Shown here one piece after another: positions 36,294-44,852 of a DNA stretch of 64,000 nucleotides. The stretch comes from an uncultured Colwellia sp. Lineage in GTDB: Bacteria > Pseudomonadota > Gammaproteobacteria > Enterobacterales > Alteromonadaceae. How positions within the stretch are numbered: position 1 is the first letter of the stretch; each line of letters opens with the position of its first letter. The translations under genes and the position numbers were made by a program. A model generated the notes under the pieces. The model saw only the letters and a program-made list of their open reading frames with translations, was not told where the DNA came from and did not search any database. Location: positions 1 to 64,000 of the forward strand of contig CAJXRC010000001.1 of the NCBI GenBank assembly GCA_913058405.1. Direction: 5' to 3'.

Positions 36294-36817
36294 GTCGCGG
36301 TGGCGACCACACCCAAGGGGCGACGTACCGCCGCGCCTCCCCTTGGAACCCCTGCGACGCCCACTCAGTGAAAACATAAATCATCAATTTTGAGTTTACA
36401 GTCAATACCTGCCGATATTCGTCCATGAAAGCGGCAGTCTTCACCATCCATGGCTCAGCTTGACTGACACTTTTCAAAATTGAGATTTATTCACTGAGAT
36501 GGGATTTGGAGTATTTGGAATCTAAAGGTTATATAAACAAGCTAAATCACTCTTAGCTTATTAGTAAGCAGCCACAATATACACAAGCACCAAGTCTGCT
36601 TGAACAAACGCTGAAATGAGTGAAAGTGTTCACGTATATTCATCAGGGATGATGAACAAAGCGATGTCGGCACATGGATGTGCCATCAACACTGTTGCGT
36701 CGATAACACTTGAGTGAATTGAAGAATACGTTTGTTAGCAGCTCAGAGGGATTCCAAAGGGAAAAAAAGAGTGGAGGCAGTCTCACTCTTTCTTCTGGGT
36801 GCCGTCGCCACCGCGAC
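36294..36817. mobile_element. GC-contrasting element with inverted ends, probable mobile remnant
   Basis: GTCGCGGTGGCGAC (36294-36307) recurs exactly in inverted orientation at 36804-36817. Homology continues inward for about 80 bases with decay: both arms run on through CACCCA, GCCTCC and CCTTGGAA-like blocks. The left arm is conspicuously GC-rich in an AT-rich genome. Open readings across it (for example 36214-36477 minus) look like by-products, not genes. It resembles a small transposable or repeat cassette. The family was not recognised. The flanking 36191-36293 and 36818-36923 hold nothing else I can support. Confidence 0.5.
36364..36498. repeat. Nested inverted repeat inside the GC-contrasting element
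   Basis: Arms 36364-36393 and 36474-36498: CTCAGTGAA(AACA)TAAATC(A)TCAATTTTGA on one side faces TCAAAATTGA-GATTTA-TTCACTGAG on the other, differing only by small insertions. It encloses about 80 bases. Confidence 0.6.
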
Positions 36818-36923
36818 AAATCATTTTAATCTACTCTGGTCTACTTATTTAACGATCACTTTTGCCACATTCGAGACATTAGCTTTTAGAGACAATCAAT
36901 ACTTCGGATTAGGTTTTGTATCG

Positions 36924-36947
36924 ATAATGCCCAAATAAGGGCATTAT
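36924..36947. repeat. Perfect hairpin in the intergenic region
   Basis: ATAATGCCC-AAATAA-GGGCATTAT is a perfect 9-bp stem without a T-run, between the repeat element and the lipoprotein gene. It could act as a bidirectional weak terminator. The remaining 36948-37019 shows nothing else. Confidence 0.5.
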
Positions 36948-37019
36948 AATAGATGGCCAAAATGTGATCAAAGTGGAACACAGCCAACTCTTACGTGTCC
37001 TTGTTGATTAGCTTGATAC

Positions 37020-37490
37020 TTAACATTTAGCCATTTTACCCTGTGTTGTTTTTTCAACATTTTCAAAAATGGTCTCTGTATTAAACATTACTTTTGAATG
37101 GACTTGAACAGTTGGATAATTATTAATTTCTTTTCCCTGTTTCAGGGAAAAAAGAAGAAAGTGGTGATAACCACTATCATGAAAATACCCCCCCCTAATC
37201 CATTGTTTAACTACAAAGTCAACTCCATCTTCCTTTTGATGCTTATTAATGGAATAGATCGCACCACCAAGAGCTGTTCCATTCATTTTTACCTTACTAG
37301 TCTGTGATCGGTAACATTGATGTATATATTTATAAACATTACTTTCTAACTCGGTAAAACTAGAATTCGAACTATAGACAGGGCTTACTGTAGAGTCAGA
37401 CTTTAAGTCTTCTAGGGTATTGACACTGATACAAGCAGACAAAGGTAGTACCAATAAAAATAAAACAAATAATTTCACAAAAACATCCAA
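37020..37490 (-). CDS. Hypothetical lipoprotein
   Basis: A 156-residue protein I do not recognise. A signal peptide with lipobox LSAC (Cys19) is followed by a Ser-rich linker, a helix FTELESNVYKYIHQCYRS and a beta-rich part with Gly/His (WIRGGYFHDSGYHHFLLFSL). It ends in KMAKC. Mature cysteines at the helix and at the terminus could form a disulfide. Within the gene, TTTTCCCTG-TTT-CAGGGAAAA forms an inverted repeat (about 37131-37151). It is neighbour to another small lipoprotein on the same strand, in an accessory-looking stretch. Confidence 0.6.
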   Translation of the reverse strand: MDVFVKLFVLFLLVLPLSACISVNTLEDLKSDSTVSPVYSSNSSFTELESNVYKYIHQCYRSQTSKVKMNGTALGGAIYSINKHQKEDGVDFVVKQWIRGGYFHDSGYHHFLLFSLKQGKEINNYPTVQVHSKVMFNTETIFENVEKTTQGKMAKC

Positions 37491-37574
37491 AATTTATGGT
37501 TAAGTATAGACACGTAAATATCAGGCTTAAAATTGTTGGCTACGATAAGCAACGAAGGATCAAAAGCCAACGGT

Positions 37575-38045
37575 TTATTCACAAAAGCTACTATTTTCAT
37601 CCCAAACGTCCTTCTTAGGTATCCTTTTTTTAAAACTAGCAACTTCTAGAAATGTATCATCGGAAGACTTTTCCTTTAGTTTTAGTGCGCACCCTCCTTG
37701 TTCAGGGCGTACTTCCACATAATATGTTTTGTCAGTTATTGGGAGGAAAGTACCAAAAATTCGACAATATTGTTTTTCATTAGCTTTGTATCCAAACGCA
37801 AAAGAAAACATAGAATCTCCTTTTACTTTTATATAGCTTCTCGAACCAGAAGCTATAGCCTCGCTAAGCTCCCTACCTTTACAAGTTGAGTGCTCCTTAA
37901 ATATAGAAACACTTCCAGACCCTGTACCGCTATTTACGAATTCTATTGTCGACAATGGACCTACTTTAGGTTCACTATAACTCTGATAATTAAGCGCACA
38001 TGAGCTTAAAAATAACAATGAAAAATATAGACTTGAATATTTCAT
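37575..38045 (-). CDS. Hypothetical lipoprotein
   Basis: A 156-residue protein of unknown function. The start at 38045 follows a strong AAGGAGG ribosome site and gives a signal peptide with lipobox LSSC (Cys17). A reading from 38117 would run into a repeated dyad and is rejected. The mature part is beta-rich (STIEFVNSGTGSGSVSIFKE, TYYVEVRPEQGGCALKLK) with several cysteines (CKG, YCRIF, GGCAL, final FCE), so it is probably a disulfide-stabilised periplasmic sandwich. It lies 84 bases before the other lipoprotein gene and may form an operon with it. Confidence 0.65.
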   Translation of the reverse strand: MKYSSLYFSLLFLSSCALNYQSYSEPKVGPLSTIEFVNSGTGSGSVSIFKEHSTCKGRELSEAIASGSRSYIKVKGDSMFSFAFGYKANEKQYCRIFGTFLPITDKTYYVEVRPEQGGCALKLKEKSSDDTFLEVASFKKRIPKKDVWDENSSFCE

Positions 38046-38081
38046 CCTCCCTCCTTGATTGAAAACATAACGTTTATTATG

Positions 38082-38296
38082 GAGACTTCTCAGTAAAGCC
38101 CATCCCATAAAGATCATTTAATTCGCATTAATATCCCATAATTTCAAAGCATTATAAACCAAAACCTTATAGTTTTTGTCAAACCTAGGATATTACTGAG
38201 ACTTCTCAGTAATATCCTTTTCTAAAAATGTTAATTCTTATATTTTCACGGGTTTAAAGTACTTAGTTAACTGGTTGAGGTGTGTTACTGAGAAGT
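38082..38296. repeat. Three copies of a short dyad (ACTTCTCAGTAA)
   Basis: ACTTCTCAGTAA occurs at 38085-38096, at 38201-38212, and in inverted orientation at 38285-38296. The middle copy is part of a perfect 15-bp palindrome (arms 38187-38201 and 38204-38218, core GGATATTACTGAGA / TCTCAGTAATATCC, 2-base spacer). The gap 38046-38437 between the lipoprotein gene and epmA holds these repeats and no gene. They could be ends of decayed insertion elements or operators. Confidence 0.6.
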
Positions 38297-38437
38297 ATCA
38301 ATAACATGATAGAAATAATGCATTAGAAAATGTAAGGCTAAAAGTTTTAGACTAACGTCAGTAATGCGCACCAAGTTGTCTTAACAAACACTAGAGTATC
38401 CACAATCAGGCCGTATCTTAGTTTTGTGTTAGAGCTC

Positions 38438-39415
38438 TTAAGCTCGTTCTATTGAAAAACTCTGTACTTCACTTATGTCCTTGATACCCAGCGCTAGCAT
38501 TATCAGTCTATCAACACCTAATGCTACACCTGAACATTGTGGCAAACCATGATTTAAGGCCGCAATAAAGTTTTTATCTATGGGTTTAACAGATAATCCT
38601 TGAACTACTCTTTTAGCATTATCCTGTTCAAAACGTATCACTTGTTCATTAGCATTAGTTAATTCATTAAAACCATTCACTAACTCAATCCCTTTGAAGT
38701 AACATTCAAATCGTTGTGCCACCCGAGGATCATCAGTTGATCTTTTTGCCAATGATGCTTGTGCTATTGGAAAATCATAAATAAACTGAGGTTCATTAAC
38801 TCCAATAGTTGGCTCAATAATTTCAGTGAATATAAACTGAAGAAGCAAATCTGCATCATTCATTTTAATCAGCCAATCAGCAGCCTTATTATATTTATTT
38901 AATACCTCAACAAGTTCATCGAAAGTGGCCACTAAGGGGTCAACAGAAATAGTTTCAATAAATATATCTTGATAGCTAGTAAATAACACCTTATCACCAC
39001 CTATAACGACTTGTAGTAACTCAGCCACCTCAGACATCAATTCAAACTGGTCGAAGCCAATACGGTACCATTCAAGCATTGTGAACTCAGGGTTGTGATG
39101 ACTTCCTGATTCTTCATGACGAAATGCTTTCGCTATTTGATAAATACAACCATAGCCGGAGGCAAGTAATCGCTTCATATGAAATTCTGGTGAGGTTTGT
39201 AAAAACAATTCTGTTGAGTGACCCGCTGGACTGTCTGCTAAAAAATCATATTTACAAGAAAGTGCGTCCAAATAAACATCTGTCACTGTACCTTGAGATA
39301 AAGCAGGTGTTTCAACTTCACATACATTACGCTCAGCAAAAAACTGTCTAATTTGTTGTAGTATCTCTGCCCTTCTTTGGGCGTTTTTCCAAGTTAGTGC
39401 ACTTTGCCAAGTCAT
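38438..39415 (-). CDS. epmA: EF-P beta-lysylation ligase EpmA
   Basis: Class II lysyl-tRNA-synthetase-like enzyme (also GenX/PoxA/YjeA) that attaches beta-lysine to elongation factor P. Motif 2 is FRHEESGSHHNPEFTMLEWY and motif 3 is SGVALGVDRLIML. It lacks the anticodon-binding domain of true LysRS. The start at 39415 (MTWQSALTW) follows AGGA by six bases and gives exactly 325 residues, the E. coli length; an in-frame ATG 120 bases upstream was rejected. epmB and efp are not in the window. Confidence 0.92.
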   Translation of the reverse strand: MTWQSALTWKNAQRRAEILQQIRQFFAERNVCEVETPALSQGTVTDVYLDALSCKYDFLADSPAGHSTELFLQTSPEFHMKRLLASGYGCIYQIAKAFRHEESGSHHNPEFTMLEWYRIGFDQFELMSEVAELLQVVIGGDKVLFTSYQDIFIETISVDPLVATFDELVEVLNKYNKAADWLIKMNDADLLLQFIFTEIIEPTIGVNEPQFIYDFPIAQASLAKRSTDDPRVAQRFECYFKGIELVNGFNELTNANEQVIRFEQDNAKRVVQGLSVKPIDKNFIAALNHGLPQCSGVALGVDRLIMLALGIKDISEVQSFSIERA

Positions 39416-39594
39416 GTGAGTTCCTGTTGATGCTTTAATTGGTAAGTGAAAGGTCGAAAAACCAGGCCATGGATTTCCGATAAGAAACCTCGGAAATGAC
39501 GACTGATATTTTATAGGCTCTGGCGAGGTAATCAATCAATTTACTTAATATATCACTCAATAGATGACTTAGAGCTGCATCGAATTTCAGGCAC

Positions 39595-39622
39595 AAAAAA
39601 GGCCGCGTTAGCGACCTTCTTT
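39595..39622 (-). terminator. Terminator of the str operon (after tuf)
   Basis: On the minus strand AAGGTCGC-TAAC-GCGGCCTT forms an 8-bp stem with one G-U pair, followed by TTTTTT. It stands 143 bases after the tuf stop. Confidence 0.85.
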
Positions 39623-39674
39623 ATTCGATATTATTTCTAATATGGATTGATAAATTAATTCAATGCTAGGTGAA

Positions 39675-39738
39675 CTGTTAGCAAAGCGGAAGCACGGAGT
39701 TGACGTGAGTCAATGAGTACTTCCAATGCCGCTAACAG
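39675..39738 (-). ncRNA. Structured 3' element downstream of tuf
   Basis: Three nested pairings lie between the tuf stop and its terminator. The outer pair is CTGTTAGC (39675-39682) with GCTAACAG (39731-39738). The middle pair is GGAAG (39688-39692) with CTTCC (39720-39724). The inner pair is TTGAC with GTCAA around a GTGA loop (39700-39713). The nested design suggests a folded RNA such as a 3' UTR stabiliser or a small RNA released from the tuf transcript. A decayed palindromic repeat is the alternative. Confidence 0.45.
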
Positions 39739-39764
39739 GAGTTCTAGCGAAAATTAGTTATCAA

Positions 39765-40949
39765 CTAGTCCATAATCTTAGAAACAACACCAGCACCAAC
39801 AGTACGACCACCTTCACGGATTGCGAAGCGTAAACCTTCGTCCATCGCTACTGGGTTGATTAGCTCAACAACAAACTTAAGGTTGTCACCAGGCATTACC
39901 ATTTCAACACCTTCAGGAAGCTCTACAGCACCTGTGATATCTGTTGTACGGAAGTAAAACTGTGGACGGTATCCTTTAAAGAATGGAGTATGACGACCAC
40001 CTTCATCTTTAGAAAGTACGTATACTTCTGATTCGAATTTAGTGTGAGGTAAGATTGAACCAGGTGCACATAGTACTTGACCACGTTCAACATCTTCACG
40101 CTTAAGACCACGTAGAAGAACACCACAGTTCTCGCCAGCACGACCTTCGTCAAGAAGCTTACGGAACATTTCAACACCAGTACAAGTTGATTTTTGTGTA
40201 TCACGGATACCAACAACTTCTACTTCTTCACCAACTTTGATGATACCACGTTCAACACGACCAGTTACAACTGTACCACGGCCTGAAATTGAGAATACAT
40301 CTTCGATAGGCATGATGAATGCACCGTCGATTGCACGCTCTGGCTCTGGAATGTAAGTATCTAATGCATCTGCAAGTTCGATTACTTTCGCTTCCCATTT
40401 CTCTTCGCCTTGAAGAGCACCTAAAGCTGAACCTTGGATTACTGGTAAGTCATCACCTGGGAAATCATATTCAGAAAGAAGTTCACGAACTTCCATTTCT
40501 ACTAATTCTAGTAATTCTTCATCATCAACAACATCACATTTGTTCATGAAAACGATGATGAAAGGAACACCAACTTGACGTGAAAGCAAGATGTGCTCAC
40601 GTGTTTGTGGCATAGGACCATCTGTAGCAGCAACTACTAAGATAGCGCCATCCATTTGTGCAGCACCAGTGATCATGTTTTTGATATAATCAGCATGGCC
40701 AGGACAATCTACGTGTGCGTAGTGACGTGACTCAGTATCGTATTCGATGTGAGAAGTATTGATTGTAATACCACGTTCACGTTCTTCAGGAGCGTTATCG
40801 ATTTGTGCGAAATCTTTAACTTCACCACCGTGAACTTTAGTCAATACAGCAGAGATTGCAGCTGTTAAAGTTGTTTTACCGTGATCTACGTGACCGATAG
40901 TACCAACGTTAACATGTGGTTTTAGACGTTCAAATTTTTCTTTAGCCAT
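39765..40949 (-). CDS. tuf: Elongation factor Tu
   Basis: GTPase delivering aminoacyl-tRNA to the ribosome. GTP motifs [18 protein letters not shown] and NKCD are present, as is [12 protein letters not shown]. Domains 2 and 3 follow to the end [10 protein letters not shown]. Length is 394 residues. It is the last gene of rpsL-rpsG-fusA-tuf (the tufA position). No tuf copy lies near secE in this window, where many relatives keep tufB. Confidence 0.98.
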   Translation of the reverse strand: MAKEKFERLKPHVNVGTIGHVDHGKTTLTAAISAVLTKVHGGEVKDFAQIDNAPEERERGITINTSHIEYDTESRHYAHVDCPGHADYIKNMITGAAQMDGAILVVAATDGPMPQTREHILLSRQVGVPFIIVFMNKCDVVDDEELLELVEMEVRELLSEYDFPGDDLPVIQGSALGALQGEEKWEAKVIELADALDTYIPEPERAIDGAFIMPIEDVFSISGRGTVVTGRVERGIIKVGEEVEVVGIRDTQKSTCTGVEMFRKLLDEGRAGENCGVLLRGLKREDVERGQVLCAPGSILPHTKFESEVYVLSKDEGGRHTPFFKGYRPQFYFRTTDITGAVELPEGVEMVMPGDNLKFVVELINPVAMDEGLRFAIREGGRTVGAGVVSKIMD

Positions 40950-41049
40950 TTTTCAATTACCTTTAAGTTTAGTAAACTATATAAATTAAAAGGCGCAGTC
41001 AAAATGACCTTGCCAGATGTAAATATTAAATATTCGAGTAATGGATTCT

Positions 41050-43149
41050 CTAACGAGTTTCCATAATTTTTTGTGCTACCAATTTCGGCGCTTCATTATA
41101 CTGCTGAAACTCCATAGAGTAAGATGCACGGCCTTGAGTAGCACTACGCAAGTCGGTAGCATAGCCAAACATTTCAGCTAGTGGTACCAATGCATTTACA
41201 ATTTTCGAACCTGCTGGACCTTCGTCCATACCGTCAATCATACCGCGTCGACGATTTAAGTCACCTACAACATCACCCATATTGGCTTCTGGCGTAGTTA
41301 CTTCTACTTTCATCATTGGCTCTAAAATAACAGGGTTTGCTTCAAGCGCACCTTTTCTAAAGCCCATAGAAGCAGCAACTTTAAATGCTATCTCGTTAGA
41401 GTCAACATCATGAAAAGACCCATCATAAAGAGTGACTTTTATGTCTAATAAAGGATAACCCGCTAAAACACCGCTATCCATTTGCTCTTTACAGCCTTTT
41501 TCTACTGCAGGAATAAATTCTTTCGGTACTGCACCGCCAACGATTTCGTTAACGAATTCAAAACCAGCACCTTCTTCATTTGGTTCCATTTTCAACCAAA
41601 CATGGCCAAACTGGCCTTTACCACCAGATTGACGAACAAACTTACCTTCAACTTCAACAGTACCGCGAATAGTTTCTCGGTATGAAACTTGTGGGTTACC
41701 TACATTACATTCAACACCAAATTCACGTTTCATACGTTCAACAAGGATGTCTAAGTGTAGCTCTCCCATGCCAGAGATAATAGTCTGGCCAGTTTCATCA
41801 TCAGTTGCCACTCTAAACGAGGGGTCTTCTGCGGCAAGTTTACCTAAAGCAACACCCATTTTCTCTTGTGCTGCGAGTGTTCTAGGCTCTACAGCAACAG
41901 AAATAACCGGTTCAGGAAATTCCATTCGCTCTAGCGTGATAACATGTTTCGCATCACATAACGTATCACCCGTAGTGACATCTTTCAAACCAATTGCAGC
42001 GGCAATATCACCCGCGCGAACTTCTTTAATCTCTTGTCTGTCGTTAGCATGCATTTGTACTATACGACCAAAGCGTTCTTTCTTACCCTTTACTGGGTTA
42101 TATACGCTATCACCTGTTTGCACCACACCTGAATATACACGGAAGAATGTGAGTGTACCAACAAATGGGTCTGTCGCTATTTTAAACGCTAGTGCTGAAA
42201 ATGGGGCGGAATCATCTGCAGGTCGACTGCCTTCAGTTTCATCTTTATCATCATTGATGCCGGTAATCGCAGCAACTTCTGTTGGCGATGGTAAATATTC
42301 AATAACGGCATCAAGAACCGCTTGAACACCTTTGTTTTTAAAGGCACTACCACAACTACACAAGATAATGTCATTCGCTAGCGTACGAATACGTAAACCT
42401 TCTTTAATTTCTTCTTCGGTTAAATCACCTTCTTCAAGGTATTTATCCATTAATTCTTCGGTAGCTTCAGCGGCTTCAGAAACAAGGTTTTCACGCCATT
42501 CTTCAGCAAGTTCTTGCATATCTGCAGGAATCTCTTCATAGCTAAAGGTCATTCCCTGATCACTTGCGTTCCAGTTGATCGCCTTCATTTTTACTAGATC
42601 AACAATACCTTCAAAATCATCTTCAGCGCCGATAGCTAAATGAATAGGTACTGCATTTGCACCTAAACGTGTTTTAAGCTGTTCAACAACATATAAGAAG
42701 TCAGCACCTGTTCTATCCATTTTGTTAACAAAAACGATACGTGGTACTGCATACTTCTCCATTTGACGCCAAACTGTCTCGGTTTGTGGCTGAACACCTG
42801 AAGAACCACAAAGTACTAGTACAGCACCATCAAGTACACGTAGTGAACGCTCAACTTCGATAGTAAAATCAACATGACCTGGAGTATCAATAATATTGAT
42901 ACGATGATCATCAAATTGACCTTCCATTCCCTTCCAGAAACATGTCGTTGCTGCTGAGGTTATGGTTATACCACGTTCTTGCTCTTGTTCCATCCAGTCC
43001 ATAGTGGCCGCGCCGTCATGCACTTCACCAATTTTATGAGATAGACCTGTATAGAATAATACGCGTTCTGTGGTTGTCGTTTTACCTGCATCTACATGCG
43101 CACAGATACCAATATTTCGGTAGCGCTCTATAGGGGTGATACGGGCCAA
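41050..43149 (-). CDS. fusA: Elongation factor G
   Basis: Translocase GTPase of 699 residues with [28 protein letters not shown] and [10 protein letters not shown], then domains II-V including GQFGHVWL and the C-terminal [11 protein letters not shown]. The insert and length match the main bacterial EF-G (FusA1). Its position between rpsG and tuf is the canonical str operon arrangement. Confidence 0.97.
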   Translation of the reverse strand: MARITPIERYRNIGICAHVDAGKTTTTERVLFYTGLSHKIGEVHDGAATMDWMEQEQERGITITSAATTCFWKGMEGQFDDHRINIIDTPGHVDFTIEVERSLRVLDGAVLVLCGSSGVQPQTETVWRQMEKYAVPRIVFVNKMDRTGADFLYVVEQLKTRLGANAVPIHLAIGAEDDFEGIVDLVKMKAINWNASDQGMTFSYEEIPADMQELAEEWRENLVSEAAEATEELMDKYLEEGDLTEEEIKEGLRIRTLANDIILCSCGSAFKNKGVQAVLDAVIEYLPSPTEVAAITGINDDKDETEGSRPADDSAPFSALAFKIATDPFVGTLTFFRVYSGVVQTGDSVYNPVKGKKERFGRIVQMHANDRQEIKEVRAGDIAAAIGLKDVTTGDTLCDAKHVITLERMEFPEPVISVAVEPRTLAAQEKMGVALGKLAAEDPSFRVATDDETGQTIISGMGELHLDILVERMKREFGVECNVGNPQVSYRETIRGTVEVEGKFVRQSGGKGQFGHVWLKMEPNEEGAGFEFVNEIVGGAVPKEFIPAVEKGCKEQMDSGVLAGYPLLDIKVTLYDGSFHDVDSNEIAFKVAASMGFRKGALEANPVILEPMMKVEVTTPEANMGDVVGDLNRRRGMIDGMDEGPAGSKIVNALVPLAEMFGYATDLRSATQGRASYSMEFQQYNEAPKLVAQKIMETR

Positions 43150-43314
43150 AATGAAATCCTCTTACTATTACCGATCAATAAACCAGTAATATATGTTTAG
43201 TGTTATTAATTAAATATTCGTGAATGAGTATAACTCAACAGCCAAACACTTAATTAATAAAACTTCAACTCAGTTGCCGAGATAGTGATAAAAGCACTAG
43301 TCCGTAAAATGAGT

Positions 43315-43345
43315 ATGGCTAGCAAGAGTAACTCTTGCTAGCCAT
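43315..43345 (-). repeat. Strong hairpin in the rpsG-fusA spacer
   Basis: ATGGCTAGCAAGAG (43315-43328) and CTCTTGCTAGCCAT (43332-43345) form a perfect 14-bp stem with a 3-base loop and no T-run, in the 253-base gap between rpsG and fusA. It is probably an RNA processing or stabilising structure. Confidence 0.7.
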
Positions 43346-43347
43346 GT

Positions 43348-43377
43348 ATCTACCTTTGAGTAAACCCAAAAGTAGAT
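43348..43377 (-). repeat. Second hairpin in the rpsG-fusA spacer
   Basis: ATCTACCTTTG (43348-43358) faces CAAAAGTAGAT (43367-43377), an 11-bp stem with one G-U pair in RNA and an 8-base loop. It sits 2 bases from the neighbouring hairpin and 25 bases after the rpsG stop. Confidence 0.65.
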
Positions 43378-43402
43378 AATACAATCAGTCAATACTGCTA
43401 GC

Positions 43403-43876
43403 TTACCAGCGGTAGTGAGCGAATGCTTTGTTAGCATCAGCCATACGGTGAACGTCTTCACGTTTCTTAACCGCTGAACCTTTGCTGTCAGACGCATCTA
43501 ACATTTCGTTAGCTAGGCGCTGAGCCATTGATTTTTCACCACGTTTACGAGCTGCTTCAACTAACCAACGCATGGCTAGAGCATTACGACGCACTGGACG
43601 TACTTCAACTGGAACTTGATAAGTAGAACCACCAACACGACGAGATTTAACTTCGACAGATGGACGGATGTTATCTAAAGCTAGTTCGAAAAGCTCTAAA
43701 TGAGTTTTCTCGCTATCTTTTGCAGTTAAAATATCTAATGCACCGTATACAATTTTTTCGGCAGTAGATTTTTTACCATCAACCATAAGGATGTTGATGA
43801 ATTTTGCTAAAAGTTCGTTATGGAACTTAGGATCTGGCAATATTTGACGTTGCCCAACGACGCGTCTTCTTGGCAT
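43403..43876 (-). CDS. rpsG: 30S ribosomal protein S7
   Basis: Primary 16S rRNA-binding protein of the small-subunit head and autogenous regulator of the str operon in E. coli. It begins [18 protein letters not shown] and contains [36 protein letters not shown] and a C-terminal AFAHYRW. Length is 157 residues. It lies 116 bases after rpsL and before fusA, with two hairpins in the spacer to fusA. Confidence 0.98.
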   Translation of the reverse strand: MPRRRVVGQRQILPDPKFHNELLAKFINILMVDGKKSTAEKIVYGALDILTAKDSEKTHLELFELALDNIRPSVEVKSRRVGGSTYQVPVEVRPVRRNALAMRWLVEAARKRGEKSMAQRLANEMLDASDSKGSAVKKREDVHRMADANKAFAHYRW

Positions 43877-43992
43877 CTTAATTCTCCGTGTTATTCAGGT
43901 TTAACCCAAAATACATAAATTTAAAAAATTTTTAATTTGGCCTTACTTAACGTTTCTATCTCTACCTATTCACTAGGCAAAAAATGGAAAAC

Positions 43993-44379
<387 letters not shown>

Positions 44380-44542
44380 TTAGTTGTTACCAAGGAAAGT
44401 AGCCTTAGTAAATTTGTGCGCAAACCTTCAATCAATGGGAAAGGTCTACGCGCTCGTAATATGTCTTTTACCTTTATAAAAGCGCGAAATTCATCACGCT
44501 TTTTATATTAAGCACACTGGGCACAGAATATAAGGTCGCGAA

Positions 44543-44571
44543 ATTCTATAGGTCAATGATTGAGCTGTCAA
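44543..44571 (-). promoter_or_regulatory. Sigma-70 promoter of the str operon
   Basis: On the minus strand a perfect -35 TTGACA (44571-44566) and -10 TAGAAT (44548-44543) are spaced by 17 bases and followed by the GC-rich stretch TTCGCGACC, as expected for a growth-rate/stringent-controlled ribosomal promoter. The leader to rpsL is about 165 bases. Upstream (44572-44769) are only a fragment beginning TATACCAATTACGC, resembling dispersed intergenic repeats, and AT-rich sequence. Confidence 0.8.
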
Positions 44572-44769
44572 GTATTTATACCAATTACGCTAACTAAGTG
44601 ATCATTTTCAAATAGCTAAACGATCCTATAATGATGTTGGTTTCATAAATTACACTCAGTTATCGCTCGATCAAATGTCTTGTTAATTGGAGTCTATTTT
44701 TGTTTAATTCTCTAACTTTATTTAATGTAGTTAGCATTAGTTTTCTCGATATTTTTTTTCGCTAAAAAC

Positions 44770-44804
44770 AAAAAACCGCACCTTTTTCAAGGTACGGTTT
44801 TATT
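44770..44804 (-). terminator. Terminator after rpoC
   Basis: On the minus strand ACCGTACCTT-GAAA-AAGGTGCGGT forms a 10-bp stem with one G-U pair and ends in TTTTTTG, 48 bases after the rpoC stop. Confidence 0.88.
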
Positions 44805-44852
44805 TTAACGCTTAACTATATTAAATAGCGGGCTAACCCTTAAAAGACGTTA

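Noticed and set aside
36214-36477. 87-residue minus-strand open reading
   Set aside because: It crosses the GC-rich repeat and a nested inverted repeat, so its translation is a by-product of repeat sequence.
36720-36780. Integron attC site
   Set aside because: GTTAGCA near 36735 does not fit the attC core GTTRRRY and no integrase or cassette array is present.
36732-36938. 68-residue plus-strand open reading
   Set aside because: It overlaps the right arm of the repeat element, has no ribosome site and no domain.
41747-42325. 192-residue plus-strand reading inside fusA
   Set aside because: It is antisense to the highly conserved EF-G gene, has no recognisable domain and only reflects codon bias of the real gene. 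The same holds for long antisense readings in rpoB, rpoC, rplL and tuf.
44579-44700. Second complete MITE near the str promoter
   Set aside because: It shares only a short ATACCAATT start with the element at 30659 and no matching inverted end was found.
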